Source of the DNA: JAEDES01 sp045649455
GTDB taxonomy: Bacteria > Bacillota_I > Bacilli_A > RF39 > UBA660
Assembly: GCA_045649455.1 (NCBI GenBank)
Contig: JAZRPV010000047.1
Location: 1-10,799 of the forward strand
Direction: 5' to 3'
Length of the DNA stretch: 10,799 nt
The translations under genes were made by a program, and so were the position numbers. The notes beneath the pieces are model-generated. The model did no database searches, was not told where the DNA came from, and saw only the letters and a program-made list of their open reading frames with translations. Positions 1-5,332 of the stretch are shown here, in pieces. Within the stretch, counting starts at the first letter, position 1. The number at the start of each line of letters is the position of its first letter.

Positions 1-197
1 AATATTATTTTTATTATTAATAGTTTTAATGATGTTAACTTTAAAAAGACTGTAAATGTTGTTAAACTACCAATTATACTTCCTAGTATTAGTCTTTTAA
101 TACTAGTTTTTCTTTTTAATAATTTCTTTGTTCCATATAAAATAAAGTAATCTATAAATAAATTTAAAATAAGTAGTGAATCTAAATATACTTTCAT
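1..197 (-). CDS. spoIIGA: SpoIIGA N-terminus (pro-sigma-E processing protease), partial
   Basis: The reading frame starts at ATG 197-195 on the minus strand and stays open for 65 codons to the left window edge, so the 3' part is missing. The translation begins MKVYLDSLLILNLFIDYF and continues through LLKRK and RLILGSIIGS. This closely matches the start I recall for Bacillus SpoIIGA (MKxYLD, LN, D, LKR, RLxxGxxIGS). SpoIIGA is a polytopic membrane protein fused to an aspartic-type protease domain; in the mother cell it cleaves pro-sigma-E after a signal from SpoIIR. Only the membrane part is visible here; the protease Asp lies outside the window. A GGTGA ribosome binding site at 206-202 supports the start. 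A hairpin lies only 27 bases upstream, leaving little room for a separate promoter. In Bacillus the next gene is sigE, so I would expect it to the left of this window. The family call is confident from the N-terminal pattern; function in this organism is inferred. Confidence 0.82.
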   Translation of the reverse strand, partial: MKVYLDSLLILNLFIDYFILYGTKKLLKRKTSIKRLILGSIIGSLTTFTVFLKLTSLKLLIIKII

Positions 198-224
198 ATT
201 ATCACCAGTATTAAGATACAAAAT

Positions 225-250
225 AAAAGACGACTTTTCTGTCGCCTTTT
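225..250 (-). terminator. Intrinsic terminator after the 104-aa membrane gene
   Basis: On the minus strand, arms AAAAGGCGAC and GTCGTCTTTT surround the loop AGAAAA and are followed by a T-rich tail. One pair is a G-U wobble only when read on the minus strand (A-C on the plus strand), so the hairpin is oriented for minus-strand transcripts. It begins 4 bases after the stop of the 104-aa gene and ends 27 bases before the spoIIGA start. Confidence 0.8.
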
Positions 251-254
251 GTTT

Positions 255-569
255 TTATATTTTCTTTTTTCTTAAGAATATTCTTGTTATATAGAATAAG
301 AAATTAATCATTATAATAACGAAACACCATTCAATGATTGTACTTACTATTCCATTTGTATATGTATTAATTATATCAAATATACTATCTGGGAAGTATT
401 TTCCTATAATATAACTTACATCTCTTAAACCAATATTATTTTTAATAAATGATAAAATTCTTAAGAAGATATCAATAATTGCCATTAAAAATACAAATGA
501 TTGATAATTTTTAAAGAACATAATTACTACTAAAATAAGTAATACTAATACTATTAAATCTATATACAT
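255..569 (-). CDS. Small three-helix membrane protein of unknown function
   Basis: This 104-aa protein is not one I recognise. It is very hydrophobic, with likely membrane helices at residues 3-20, 26-43 and 76-98, a more polar stretch between helices 2 and 3 (NNIGLRDVSYIIGKYFPDS), and a basic C-terminus (RKKKI) that probably sits in the cytoplasm. The start at 569 is fixed by a perfect AGGAGGT at 582-576, seven bases upstream. This site overlaps the TAG stop of the upstream TIM44-like gene (TAGGAGG), so the two genes are very probably translationally coupled and may act in the same membrane process. A terminator follows directly. Codon use is like its neighbours. The ORF is well supported as real; its function is unknown. 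Confidence 0.85.
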   Translation of the reverse strand: MYIDLIVLVLLILVVIMFFKNYQSFVFLMAIIDIFLRILSFIKNNIGLRDVSYIIGKYFPDSIFDIINTYTNGIVSTIIEWCFVIIMINFLFYITRIFLRKKKI

Positions 570-575
570 TTTACT

Positions 576-583
576 ACCTCCTA
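576..583 (-). promoter_or_regulatory. Ribosome binding site overlapping upstream stop (TAGGAGGT)
   Basis: The minus strand reads TAGGAGGT from 583 to 576. The first three bases are the stop of the TIM44-like gene and the rest is a perfect Shine-Dalgarno for the 104-aa gene. This arrangement is typical of translational coupling. Confidence 0.85.
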
Positions 584-1456
584 GATGTCTTCACCATAAC
601 TCTTTATAATTATATTTTCTTGATTTAGTTTCCAATTTAATCCAGTTTCTTCTACTTCCTCAGCACAATATTCACATACATGGGCAAATGTATCAGGAGA
701 TTTAGCTCCACAATGTGGACATACTGAGATGAAATCTCGTAAATCTGTTATAAATTTTAATTCATAATAAACTATTACTTTTTTATCTCTATTTCCAGAG
801 ATTAATTGATTATTTTGTTCTACATATTCGAAATAACATACTTTTAATTCTAAAGTTAGGACTAGCATTGTATTGACTTGTTCAATATTTTTTATAATTG
901 CACCACGATAACGACTATCTTTTAATGTATGAACTTGTCCAAGTGCTTTAAATGCTTCAATTTCTTGTACATATTGATTATATAATTGATCTGTTAACTT
1001 CTTTTTTAATTTAAATGTATTATTTGTTAAGTATGCTCTTTTTATTTCGACGAAATCATTATAACGAGCATCTATAAACTTATCTTTATCATAATGTGGT
1101 ATTAATTGTGAAATATCACTTTCTACCATAGCATTTTCATTTTCTATTCTAATTAATCCTGGTTTTTCAAATGTTCTTAGTTTTGTACGTTGTCTAAATA
1201 TTACTAATACTAAGATTACTACTATACCAATTCCAGCATAAGGAGCATATTTTAGCACTATACGATGAAATTCTTCGTTTGATGGTCCAATATCTAGCGG
1301 ATCTTTTTGGTTTCCTGCTTCATCTACAAATCCGTCGCCTTCAAAGTTTTGACCTAAATGCATTTGATTTACTGTTGCAGTTTGAAAATTCATTAAAAAT
1401 ACACTACATATAATAATGAAAACATAACTCAATATAATGGCGTATTTGTTTTTCAT
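581..1456 (-). CDS. TIM44-like domain membrane protein with C-terminal zinc ribbon
   Basis: This 291-aa protein has an N-terminal hydrophobic segment (residues 5-22, signal peptide or anchor), a short outside region, and a second membrane helix (about 71-87). It then has a cytoplasmic domain (about 115-243) with the TIM44/MBA1-type pattern: FVEIKRAYLTNN, a lysine-rich stretch leading into LTDQLYNQY, and a beta-rich region. It ends in a zinc ribbon, C246-x2-C249 (CPHC) and C261-x2-C264 (CEYC). Bacterial TIM44-like proteins are common in Bacillota; the domain is named after the mitochondrial import factor, and its bacterial role is poorly known. Partner or membrane binding is only an inference. 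The start at 1456 has an AAGGTG site upstream and an extended -10 promoter. The downstream 104-aa membrane gene is coupled to it. The family call rests on motif memory, not on a search. Confidence 0.75.
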   Translation of the reverse strand: MKNKYAIILSYVFIIICSVFLMNFQTATVNQMHLGQNFEGDGFVDEAGNQKDPLDIGPSNEEFHRIVLKYAPYAGIGIVVILVLVIFRQRTKLRTFEKPGLIRIENENAMVESDISQLIPHYDKDKFIDARYNDFVEIKRAYLTNNTFKLKKKLTDQLYNQYVQEIEAFKALGQVHTLKDSRYRGAIIKNIEQVNTMLVLTLELKVCYFEYVEQNNQLISGNRDKKVIVYYELKFITDLRDFISVCPHCGAKSPDTFAHVCEYCAEEVEETGLNWKLNQENIIIKSYGEDI

Positions 1457-1494
1457 TGAAGCACCTTCTCTTTATTCTATCTTACTATAGAATT

Positions 1495-1503
1495 ATTATA
1501 TCA
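1495..1503 (-). promoter_or_regulatory. Extended -10 promoter for the TIM44-like gene
   Basis: The minus strand reads TGATATAAT (1503-1495), a perfect -10 with the extended TGn element, about 40 bases before the start codon. At a 17-base spacing the -35 region falls in the T-tract of the preceding terminator and is weak (CTTTTC), so the extended -10 probably carries recognition. Confidence 0.65.
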
Positions 1504-1518
1504 TTTTTTTTGAAAAAG

Positions 1519-1541
1519 AAAAGAGACAAATTGTCTCTTTT
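1519..1541 (-). terminator. Intrinsic terminator after the spoIVB-like gene
   Basis: Arms AAAAGAGAC and GTCTCTTTT surround a five-base loop, directly after the TAA stop at 1544-1542. On the minus strand they are followed by a T-rich tail (TTTTCTTTTTC). The repeat is symmetric and could also act on the plus strand, but the gene order points to the minus strand. Confidence 0.85.
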
Positions 1542-2507
1542 TTAACTATCTCCTTCTTCTAACATGGTTGTTATAAAAATACCATAACCTTTTGTTGTGT
1601 CATTTACAATTACATAGTTTACAGCACCTACTAATTTGTTATTTTGAATTATTGGAGAACCACTCATACCTTGAATAATTCCTCCTGTTTCATTTAATAG
1701 TTTTTTATCAGTAATTTCAAATAAAATATTTTTTGTTTTACTCTTGTTATCTATTTGCAAAATATTTATTTTAAAATCTTCTACTATATCATCTTTAATA
1801 ACGGTTTTAATATAGGCTTCTCCTGTAGTAATAGTATTACTTATTTCAATTAAATCTTTATTAATCTCTTTAGTATAGGTACCATAAATACCTGTAATTT
1901 CATTTTCTTTTACTGTACCATATAAGTTATTTTTATTTGTGATAGCATTTTTTTCTCCAGCTACTCCTCTTTTACTTTTAATTATATTTTCAACTGAGGC
2001 TTCATAAATATTACCATCTTTAATTTCAAACTTTGATAGTGTTTTACTTTCTACTATTTCATGACCTAATGATCCGTATATTTTAGTAGTTGGATCTATA
2101 TATGTAATTGTTCCTATTCCATTAATTTTATCTTTAACATATAGTCCTGTTTTGATTATGTTGTTTTCTTTAGTTAAAGGTAAATTTAATTCTAAATTAG
2201 TATAATTTCTTTCTATTGTAAATTTTATGTTCTTTTTATTAGTGTTTCTAATTATATTTAACATTTCATTGATAGTATTAACTTCTTGGTTATTTACTTG
2301 AATTATTCTATCTCCTGCTTCAAAGCCTGCTTCCTTAGCAATGAATTTTTTATTTACTTTATAAAAATCTACTACTAATATTCCTTTAGAATTAACCTCT
2401 ATTCCGATGGTTTCTCCACCTGGGATGACATATTTGGAATATGCAAAGACGTTAATGGGAATAATAAGTAAAAAGAGAAGTAAAATTTTATAAATATATT
2501 TTTTCAT
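1542..2507 (-). CDS. spoIVB: SpoIVB-type S55 serine peptidase with PDZ domain
   Basis: The protein has 321 aa. An N-terminal hydrophobic segment (residues 4-22) acts as signal or anchor, a PDZ domain lies at about 30-112 (EAGFEAGDRIIQVNNQEV), and the S55 peptidase domain runs from about 118 to the end. Family signatures are GLYVKDKINGIGTITY, YGSLGHEI with H149, and TGGIIQGMSGSPI with S282. D267 lies 15 residues before S282, the same spacing as D363/S378 of B. subtilis SpoIVB, so the catalytic residues appear intact. In Bacillus the enzyme is secreted from the forespore and cleaves SpoIVFA, releasing SpoIVFB to process pro-sigma-K. At 321 aa it is about 100 residues shorter than the 426-aa Bacillus protein, mostly before and within the region ahead of the PDZ domain. 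The RBS AGAGGTGA precedes the start. Terminators flank the gene on both sides, so it is probably transcribed alone. The family is clear; the sporulation role is inferred. Confidence 0.88.
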   Translation of the reverse strand: MKKYIYKILLLFLLIIPINVFAYSKYVIPGGETIGIEVNSKGILVVDFYKVNKKFIAKEAGFEAGDRIIQVNNQEVNTINEMLNIIRNTNKKNIKFTIERNYTNLELNLPLTKENNIIKTGLYVKDKINGIGTITYIDPTTKIYGSLGHEIVESKTLSKFEIKDGNIYEASVENIIKSKRGVAGEKNAITNKNNLYGTVKENEITGIYGTYTKEINKDLIEISNTITTGEAYIKTVIKDDIVEDFKINILQIDNKSKTKNILFEITDKKLLNETGGIIQGMSGSPIIQNNKLVGAVNYVIVNDTTKGYGIFITTMLEEGDS

Positions 2508-2583
2508 TTAATTCACCTCTTTACTATTACTACATTATTATTTTGAGTTAATTTTTTGTTTTTAGTATGGAAATTTTTACAAA

Positions 2584-2610
2584 AAAAGAACTTATTTTGT
2601 AAGCTCTTTT
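2584..2610 (-). terminator. Terminator containing the stop codon of the O-antigen ligase gene
   Basis: On the minus strand AAAAGAGCTTA and TAAGTTCTTTT pair around a five-base loop (one G-U pair) and run into seven T residues. The TAA stop (2594-2592) begins the descending arm, so the last codons of the gene form half of the hairpin. The wobble fixes the direction as minus. Confidence 0.75.
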
Positions 2611-4016
2611 GTTTGTGATAGAATTAATCCTATTATTATAAAATATATTGGTACTATTTGAATAACATTTATATTTACAAATGCTTGAATGGAATATGCT
2701 ACAAATGCACTTGTTAAAACTATATTTTTCTTTTTTATACATATTATAAATGTTATAAGTAATAAAATCATATAAGGAATAAAGCCTAATATTCCAGTTG
2801 CGGTTAAAACATGCAAATAAACGTTATGTGGATTATCTACAATATGAAAATATCTTTTAATAGGCTTTTGGTTACCATTTTCATCTTTTATAAAGTCAAT
2901 CTTATAGTATTTACCTTCATGATATGCTAAGTAAAAATTATCATAACCTATTCCTGTTAATGGATATTGTTTTATAATTTCAAATGCTTTTTTCCATATT
3001 TCTAATCTTCCATTTGTAATGTCATATTGACCATTAATATCTTGATTTTGAACTGGTGCTTCTGAAGAAATTGTAGGCTCTTGTATCGATTCTTCTTTCT
3101 TTGTTGAATTTTCTACTGGGTTTTGTTTATCTTTATGCTCTACTTTTATTATCTTTTGATATGTATCACATAATTCGCATGTTTTAATATTAAATAATTT
3201 AGTATTTATTGTAATAGTTCCAATTATTGTTAGAATTATTGTTGTCATTAAGACTAAATATTTTTTTATTGATAGTTTTTTTAATATTAATAAGTATATT
3301 GGTAATAAAATCAATATTATAAATAACGTTAATAATGGTCCAGTTGAATTTGTATTTATTAATGATAATGTAAATAAAATGGTTAAAAATATCATTGTCT
3401 TTTTATGTTTATCATTAGTTAAAAAGATTGATGAAGTTAACCCTAGTGAAGTTACAATAAGTGAACCTAAAAAGTTAGGATTAAAAGCAATTCCGGAAAT
3501 CATTTCCTTATTTTGTGTAAATCTTAATATAGTAGATAATTTTGTATATTCTTGAAGTAATCCATAAAAACAATGAACTATTGTAATTAATAAGATTATT
3601 TTAATTATTCTTTTAATATCAGTTTCTTCTCCATATTTTTTCCAATTTAATATGAGTAGATAATATCCTAAGATTATAAAGAACCCCTCATATCTAAATT
3701 GATTTCCAAAGAAGGCATATTTAGGATTAATTGCTGTAATTGATGAAGTTAAGGTTGCGATGATTAAGATCGTTATAATTAAATCAATTATATGAGATTT
3801 ATTGTTTGAAACTTTGGTGTTTTTTAAATATAAATATACTTGAAAAGGTATTGTTAGATATAAAATATATTGGGTATTTAATATGTTGTAGTTTGAAATT
3901 ACATTATATTTTTGTAAGTAAAATCCTAATAATTTTGTTAGTGGGATGGTTATTAATATTATTAATGTAATTATATATAATAGTTGTTTTGAATTTATCT
4001 TCTTTATATATTTCAT
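2592..4016 (-). CDS. O-antigen ligase/polymerase family membrane protein (Wzy_C)
   Basis: This polytopic membrane protein (474 aa from the start chosen here) has roughly ten to twelve helices. It shows the pattern of the Wzy/RfaL O-antigen ligase/polymerase family: GNQFRYEG near residue 105, FNPNFLGS near 178, NTNSTGP near 222, then a large outside loop with GRLEIWKKA (336-344), PLTGIGYDNF and DNPHNVYLH (394-402), followed by the final helices. Such enzymes join or transfer undecaprenyl-linked glycans outside the membrane; in a Gram-positive the acceptor is unknown. The loop carries a CELC pair (280-283) and a lysine/glutamate-rich low-complexity stretch (about 290-325) that look like an insertion. 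Two ATGs lie further upstream (4037, 4028), but only the one at 4016 has a Shine-Dalgarno (GGTGAA 4026-4021). No glycosyltransferase or flippase genes adjoin it, so the pathway cannot be told from context. Confidence 0.82.
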   Translation of the reverse strand: MKYIKKINSKQLLYIITLIILITIPLTKLLGFYLQKYNVISNYNILNTQYILYLTIPFQVYLYLKNTKVSNNKSHIIDLIITILIIATLTSSITAINPKYAFFGNQFRYEGFFIILGYYLLILNWKKYGEETDIKRIIKIILLITIVHCFYGLLQEYTKLSTILRFTQNKEMISGIAFNPNFLGSLIVTSLGLTSSIFLTNDKHKKTMIFLTILFTLSLINTNSTGPLLTLFIILILLPIYLLILKKLSIKKYLVLMTTIILTIIGTITINTKLFNIKTCELCDTYQKIIKVEHKDKQNPVENSTKKEESIQEPTISSEAPVQNQDINGQYDITNGRLEIWKKAFEIIKQYPLTGIGYDNFYLAYHEGKYYKIDFIKDENGNQKPIKRYFHIVDNPHNVYLHVLTATGILGFIPYMILLLITFIICIKKKNIVLTSAFVAYSIQAFVNINVIQIVPIYFIIIGLILSQTKELTK

Positions 4017-4020
4017 ATCT

Positions 4021-4026
4021 TTCACC
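4021..4026 (-). promoter_or_regulatory. RBS that decides the O-antigen ligase start
   Basis: GGTGAA lies four bases before ATG 4016-4014 on the minus strand. The ATGs at 4037 and 4028 have no such site, so 4016 is the better start. Confidence 0.6.
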
Positions 4027-4079
4027 ATATTTATCATATCATAAATGTGTTTACTTTACTTGTATTTTGTTTATTTATT

Positions 4080-4108
4080 TTGACTTTTTTATTAAATATA
4101 AGTATATT
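4080..4108 (+). promoter_or_regulatory. Sigma-A type promoter for the plus-strand pair
   Basis: A -35 of TTGACT (4080-4085), a 17-base spacer and a -10 of TATATT (4103-4108) lie just before the RBS AGAGGTGAAG (4115-4124). This predicts a very short leader beginning at or near the RBS. A perfect TATAAT at 4109-4114 lacks a -35 at the right distance but could shift the transcript start. Confidence 0.65.
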
Positions 4109-4128
4109 TATAATAGAGGTGAAGTTAG

Positions 4129-4845
4129 ATGGAATATAATTCTAATATGAGAAGTTCTAGATATGTTTCTGATTCTAGTCATGCTAGAAGATTAAATGAA
4201 GAACAAATGAGAAATATGGTACGTAAAAGTACTAATGGTACTAGAACTCAAAATAAGCCAAGAGTTGTAAAAGTATATGCGGATAGAGCTAAAAAAGCAA
4301 TCATTGCATTATGTTGTATATGTGTAGTTGCTGCAAGTGGTATTACAGCTGCTTCTATAGATGCAATTAATGATTTTAGAGAGGAACGTGTTATTTCTCA
4401 ATACTCTAGTCAATATAGACAAGAAGCTATTGGACATAATACTCATAGAACACAAAATAATCAATATTATTATTATGATCATGCTGATGTTCATGACGAT
4501 GGTATGGATTATTTACAAAGTGATGGTGTTTTAAGTGCATCTGGTTCTTTATCTGAAGATACTGCTGAAGACTTATCTGTATATTTTGCATATAGAAACT
4601 TTGGTGAGAAACAAATGGAAAAATTCTTTGATGAAAATGGATATAGTTGCGACACTTTAGAAGAATATGTTCATCGTGAAGGATTTAAGTCAATTGAAGA
4701 ATGGGCTGAAAAACAAGGTGATAAAGTAATCTTACTTGATAAAGCAAAAAATGATGGTTTAGAATTACAACAAATGATTCAAGATGCTGAGGCAATTGAA
4801 GATGTTGCAAAAGCAGAATTAAATGATAGTTTAGGAGGTAAATAA
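4129..4845 (+). CDS. Single-pass membrane protein of unknown function
   Basis: I do not recognise this 238-aa protein. The N-terminus (1-55) is hydrophilic and basic, rich in S, R and N. A single membrane helix at about 56-76 contains two adjacent cysteines (CCICVVAASG). A low-complexity tyrosine/histidine/aspartate stretch (about 108-126, including YYYYDHAD) follows, and then an acidic, probably helical C-terminal domain (about 140-238; FGEKQMEKFFDENGYSC, EWAEKQGDKV). The positive N-terminal side suggests that it stays in the cytoplasm with the C-terminal domain outside, but this is inference. The RBS AGAGGTGAAG and a promoter fix the start. The stop is one base before the next ATG, and the RBS of that gene lies inside the last codons, so the two are coupled. 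The gene is oriented against all its neighbours. Confidence 0.8.
   Translation: MEYNSNMRSSRYVSDSSHARRLNEEQMRNMVRKSTNGTRTQNKPRVVKVYADRAKKAIIALCCICVVAASGITAASIDAINDFREERVISQYSSQYRQEAIGHNTHRTQNNQYYYYDHADVHDDGMDYLQSDGVLSASGSLSEDTAEDLSVYFAYRNFGEKQMEKFFDENGYSCDTLEEYVHREGFKSIEEWAEKQGDKVILLDKAKNDGLELQQMIQDAEAIEDVAKAELNDSLGGK
4833..4838 (+). promoter_or_regulatory. RBS inside the end of the upstream gene
   Basis: A perfect AGGAGG lies within the last codons of the 238-aa gene, eight bases before the next ATG at 4847. It also dictates that protein's terminal Gly-Gly-Lys. It supports coupled translation of the two plus-strand genes. Confidence 0.85.
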
Positions 4846-4846
4846 A

Positions 4847-5065
4847 ATGGTAGAATTTGAAGCGTTAGATATTGATGGGATTGAATATTTAATTTTAGAT
4901 AGAAGTTTTATTGATGGAGAAGAATATTTATATTTATCTAATTCAGAAGATGAAACTGATGTAATGTTTAGAAAAGTTGATAAAACTGATAGAAATTTTA
5001 TTATACCTTTAGATAGTGAAGAAGAAGTTATTAAAGTAGCGAAAGCATTTAATGATAAACAATAA
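4847..5065 (+). CDS. DUF1292-like (YrzB-type) small acidic protein
   Basis: This 72-aa soluble, strongly acidic protein resembles the DUF1292/YrzB family of Bacillota by its layout: a first strand pair (FEALDIDGIEYLIL), a GEEYLYLSNSEDETDVMFRKV core and a C-terminal PLDSEEEVIKVAKAFND helix. Family members have no firmly known function; in Bacillus yrzB lies beside yrrK, whereas here the gene is paired with a membrane protein. Start and RBS are clear (AGGAGG eight bases upstream, overlapping the previous gene). A bidirectional hairpin terminator follows at once. The family assignment is from pattern memory and moderately certain. Confidence 0.65.
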   Translation: MVEFEALDIDGIEYLILDRSFIDGEEYLYLSNSEDETDVMFRKVDKTDRNFIIPLDSEEEVIKVAKAFNDKQ

Positions 5066-5090
5066 AAAAAAGCACATGTGTGCTTTTTTA
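5064..5090. terminator. Bidirectional terminator between converging genes
   Basis: AGCACA and TGTGCT arms flanked by A and T runs form a nearly perfect palindrome between the plus-strand stop at 5065 and the xseB stop at 5093. A runs on one side and T runs on the other give a U-tract in both directions, so one hairpin can end both converging transcripts. Confidence 0.88.
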
Positions 5091-5092
5091 TT

Positions 5093-5320
5093 TTACTCTT
5101 CTACTTTGAAATCTTTTACTTCACCAGTTTCGTTTACTAGTTTTGTAATTGCTTCTTCTGCATTTTTTAATGATTCATCACATTTTTTAGCAAGTTTCAT
5201 TGCTTTAGTGAATTCTTCAATTGCATTATCTAGTGGTACTGAACCACTTTCTAATTGTTTTACGATTTCTTCTAATTGTTCTAAGTTTTCTTCAAATGAT
5301 AATTCTTTTTCTTTTGCCAT
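5093..5320 (-). CDS. xseB: Exodeoxyribonuclease VII small subunit
   Basis: This 75-aa protein has the usual length for XseB and the family pattern: SFEENLEQLEEIVKQLESG, VPLDNAIEEFTKAMKLAKKC and a short acidic tail. Several small subunits form coiled-coil helices that bind the large subunit XseA. The complex degrades single-stranded DNA from both ends without a metal requirement and contributes to recombination and mismatch repair. A perfect AGGAGG overlapping the xseA stop gives the start and implies coupled production of the two subunits. The stop falls at the edge of the shared terminator. Confidence 0.95.
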   Translation of the reverse strand: MAKEKELSFEENLEQLEEIVKQLESGSVPLDNAIEEFTKAMKLAKKCDESLKNAEEAITKLVNETGEVKDFKVEE

Positions 5321-5325
5321 ATTAT

Positions 5326-5332
5326 CCTCCTA
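5326..5332 (-). promoter_or_regulatory. RBS overlapping the xseA stop (TAGGAGG)
   Basis: On the minus strand TAGGAGG joins the xseA TAG stop to the xseB Shine-Dalgarno, five bases before the xseB ATG. The same fusion is used between the TIM44-like gene and its partner. Confidence 0.88.

Noticed and set aside
2508..2583. Sporulation-sigma promoter before spoIVB (CATACT seen on the minus strand)
   Set aside because: There is no matching -35 element at the right distance and the region is AT-rich enough for chance matches; no sigma-A pair was convincing either.
2548..2742. 64-codon minus-strand frame overlapping the O-antigen ligase end
   Set aside because: It lies in another frame of a clear gene and across its terminator, with no RBS or recognisable sequence.
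4017..4037. First ATG (4037) as the O-antigen ligase start
   Set aside because: It has no Shine-Dalgarno; the ATG at 4016 has GGTGAA at proper spacing and gives a usual MKYIKK start. The longer form cannot be fully excluded.
4309..4494. Antisense frame within the 238-aa gene
   Set aside because: The plus-strand gene has a promoter, RBS and coupled neighbour; the antisense frame is isoleucine-rich low-complexity sequence without a start signal.
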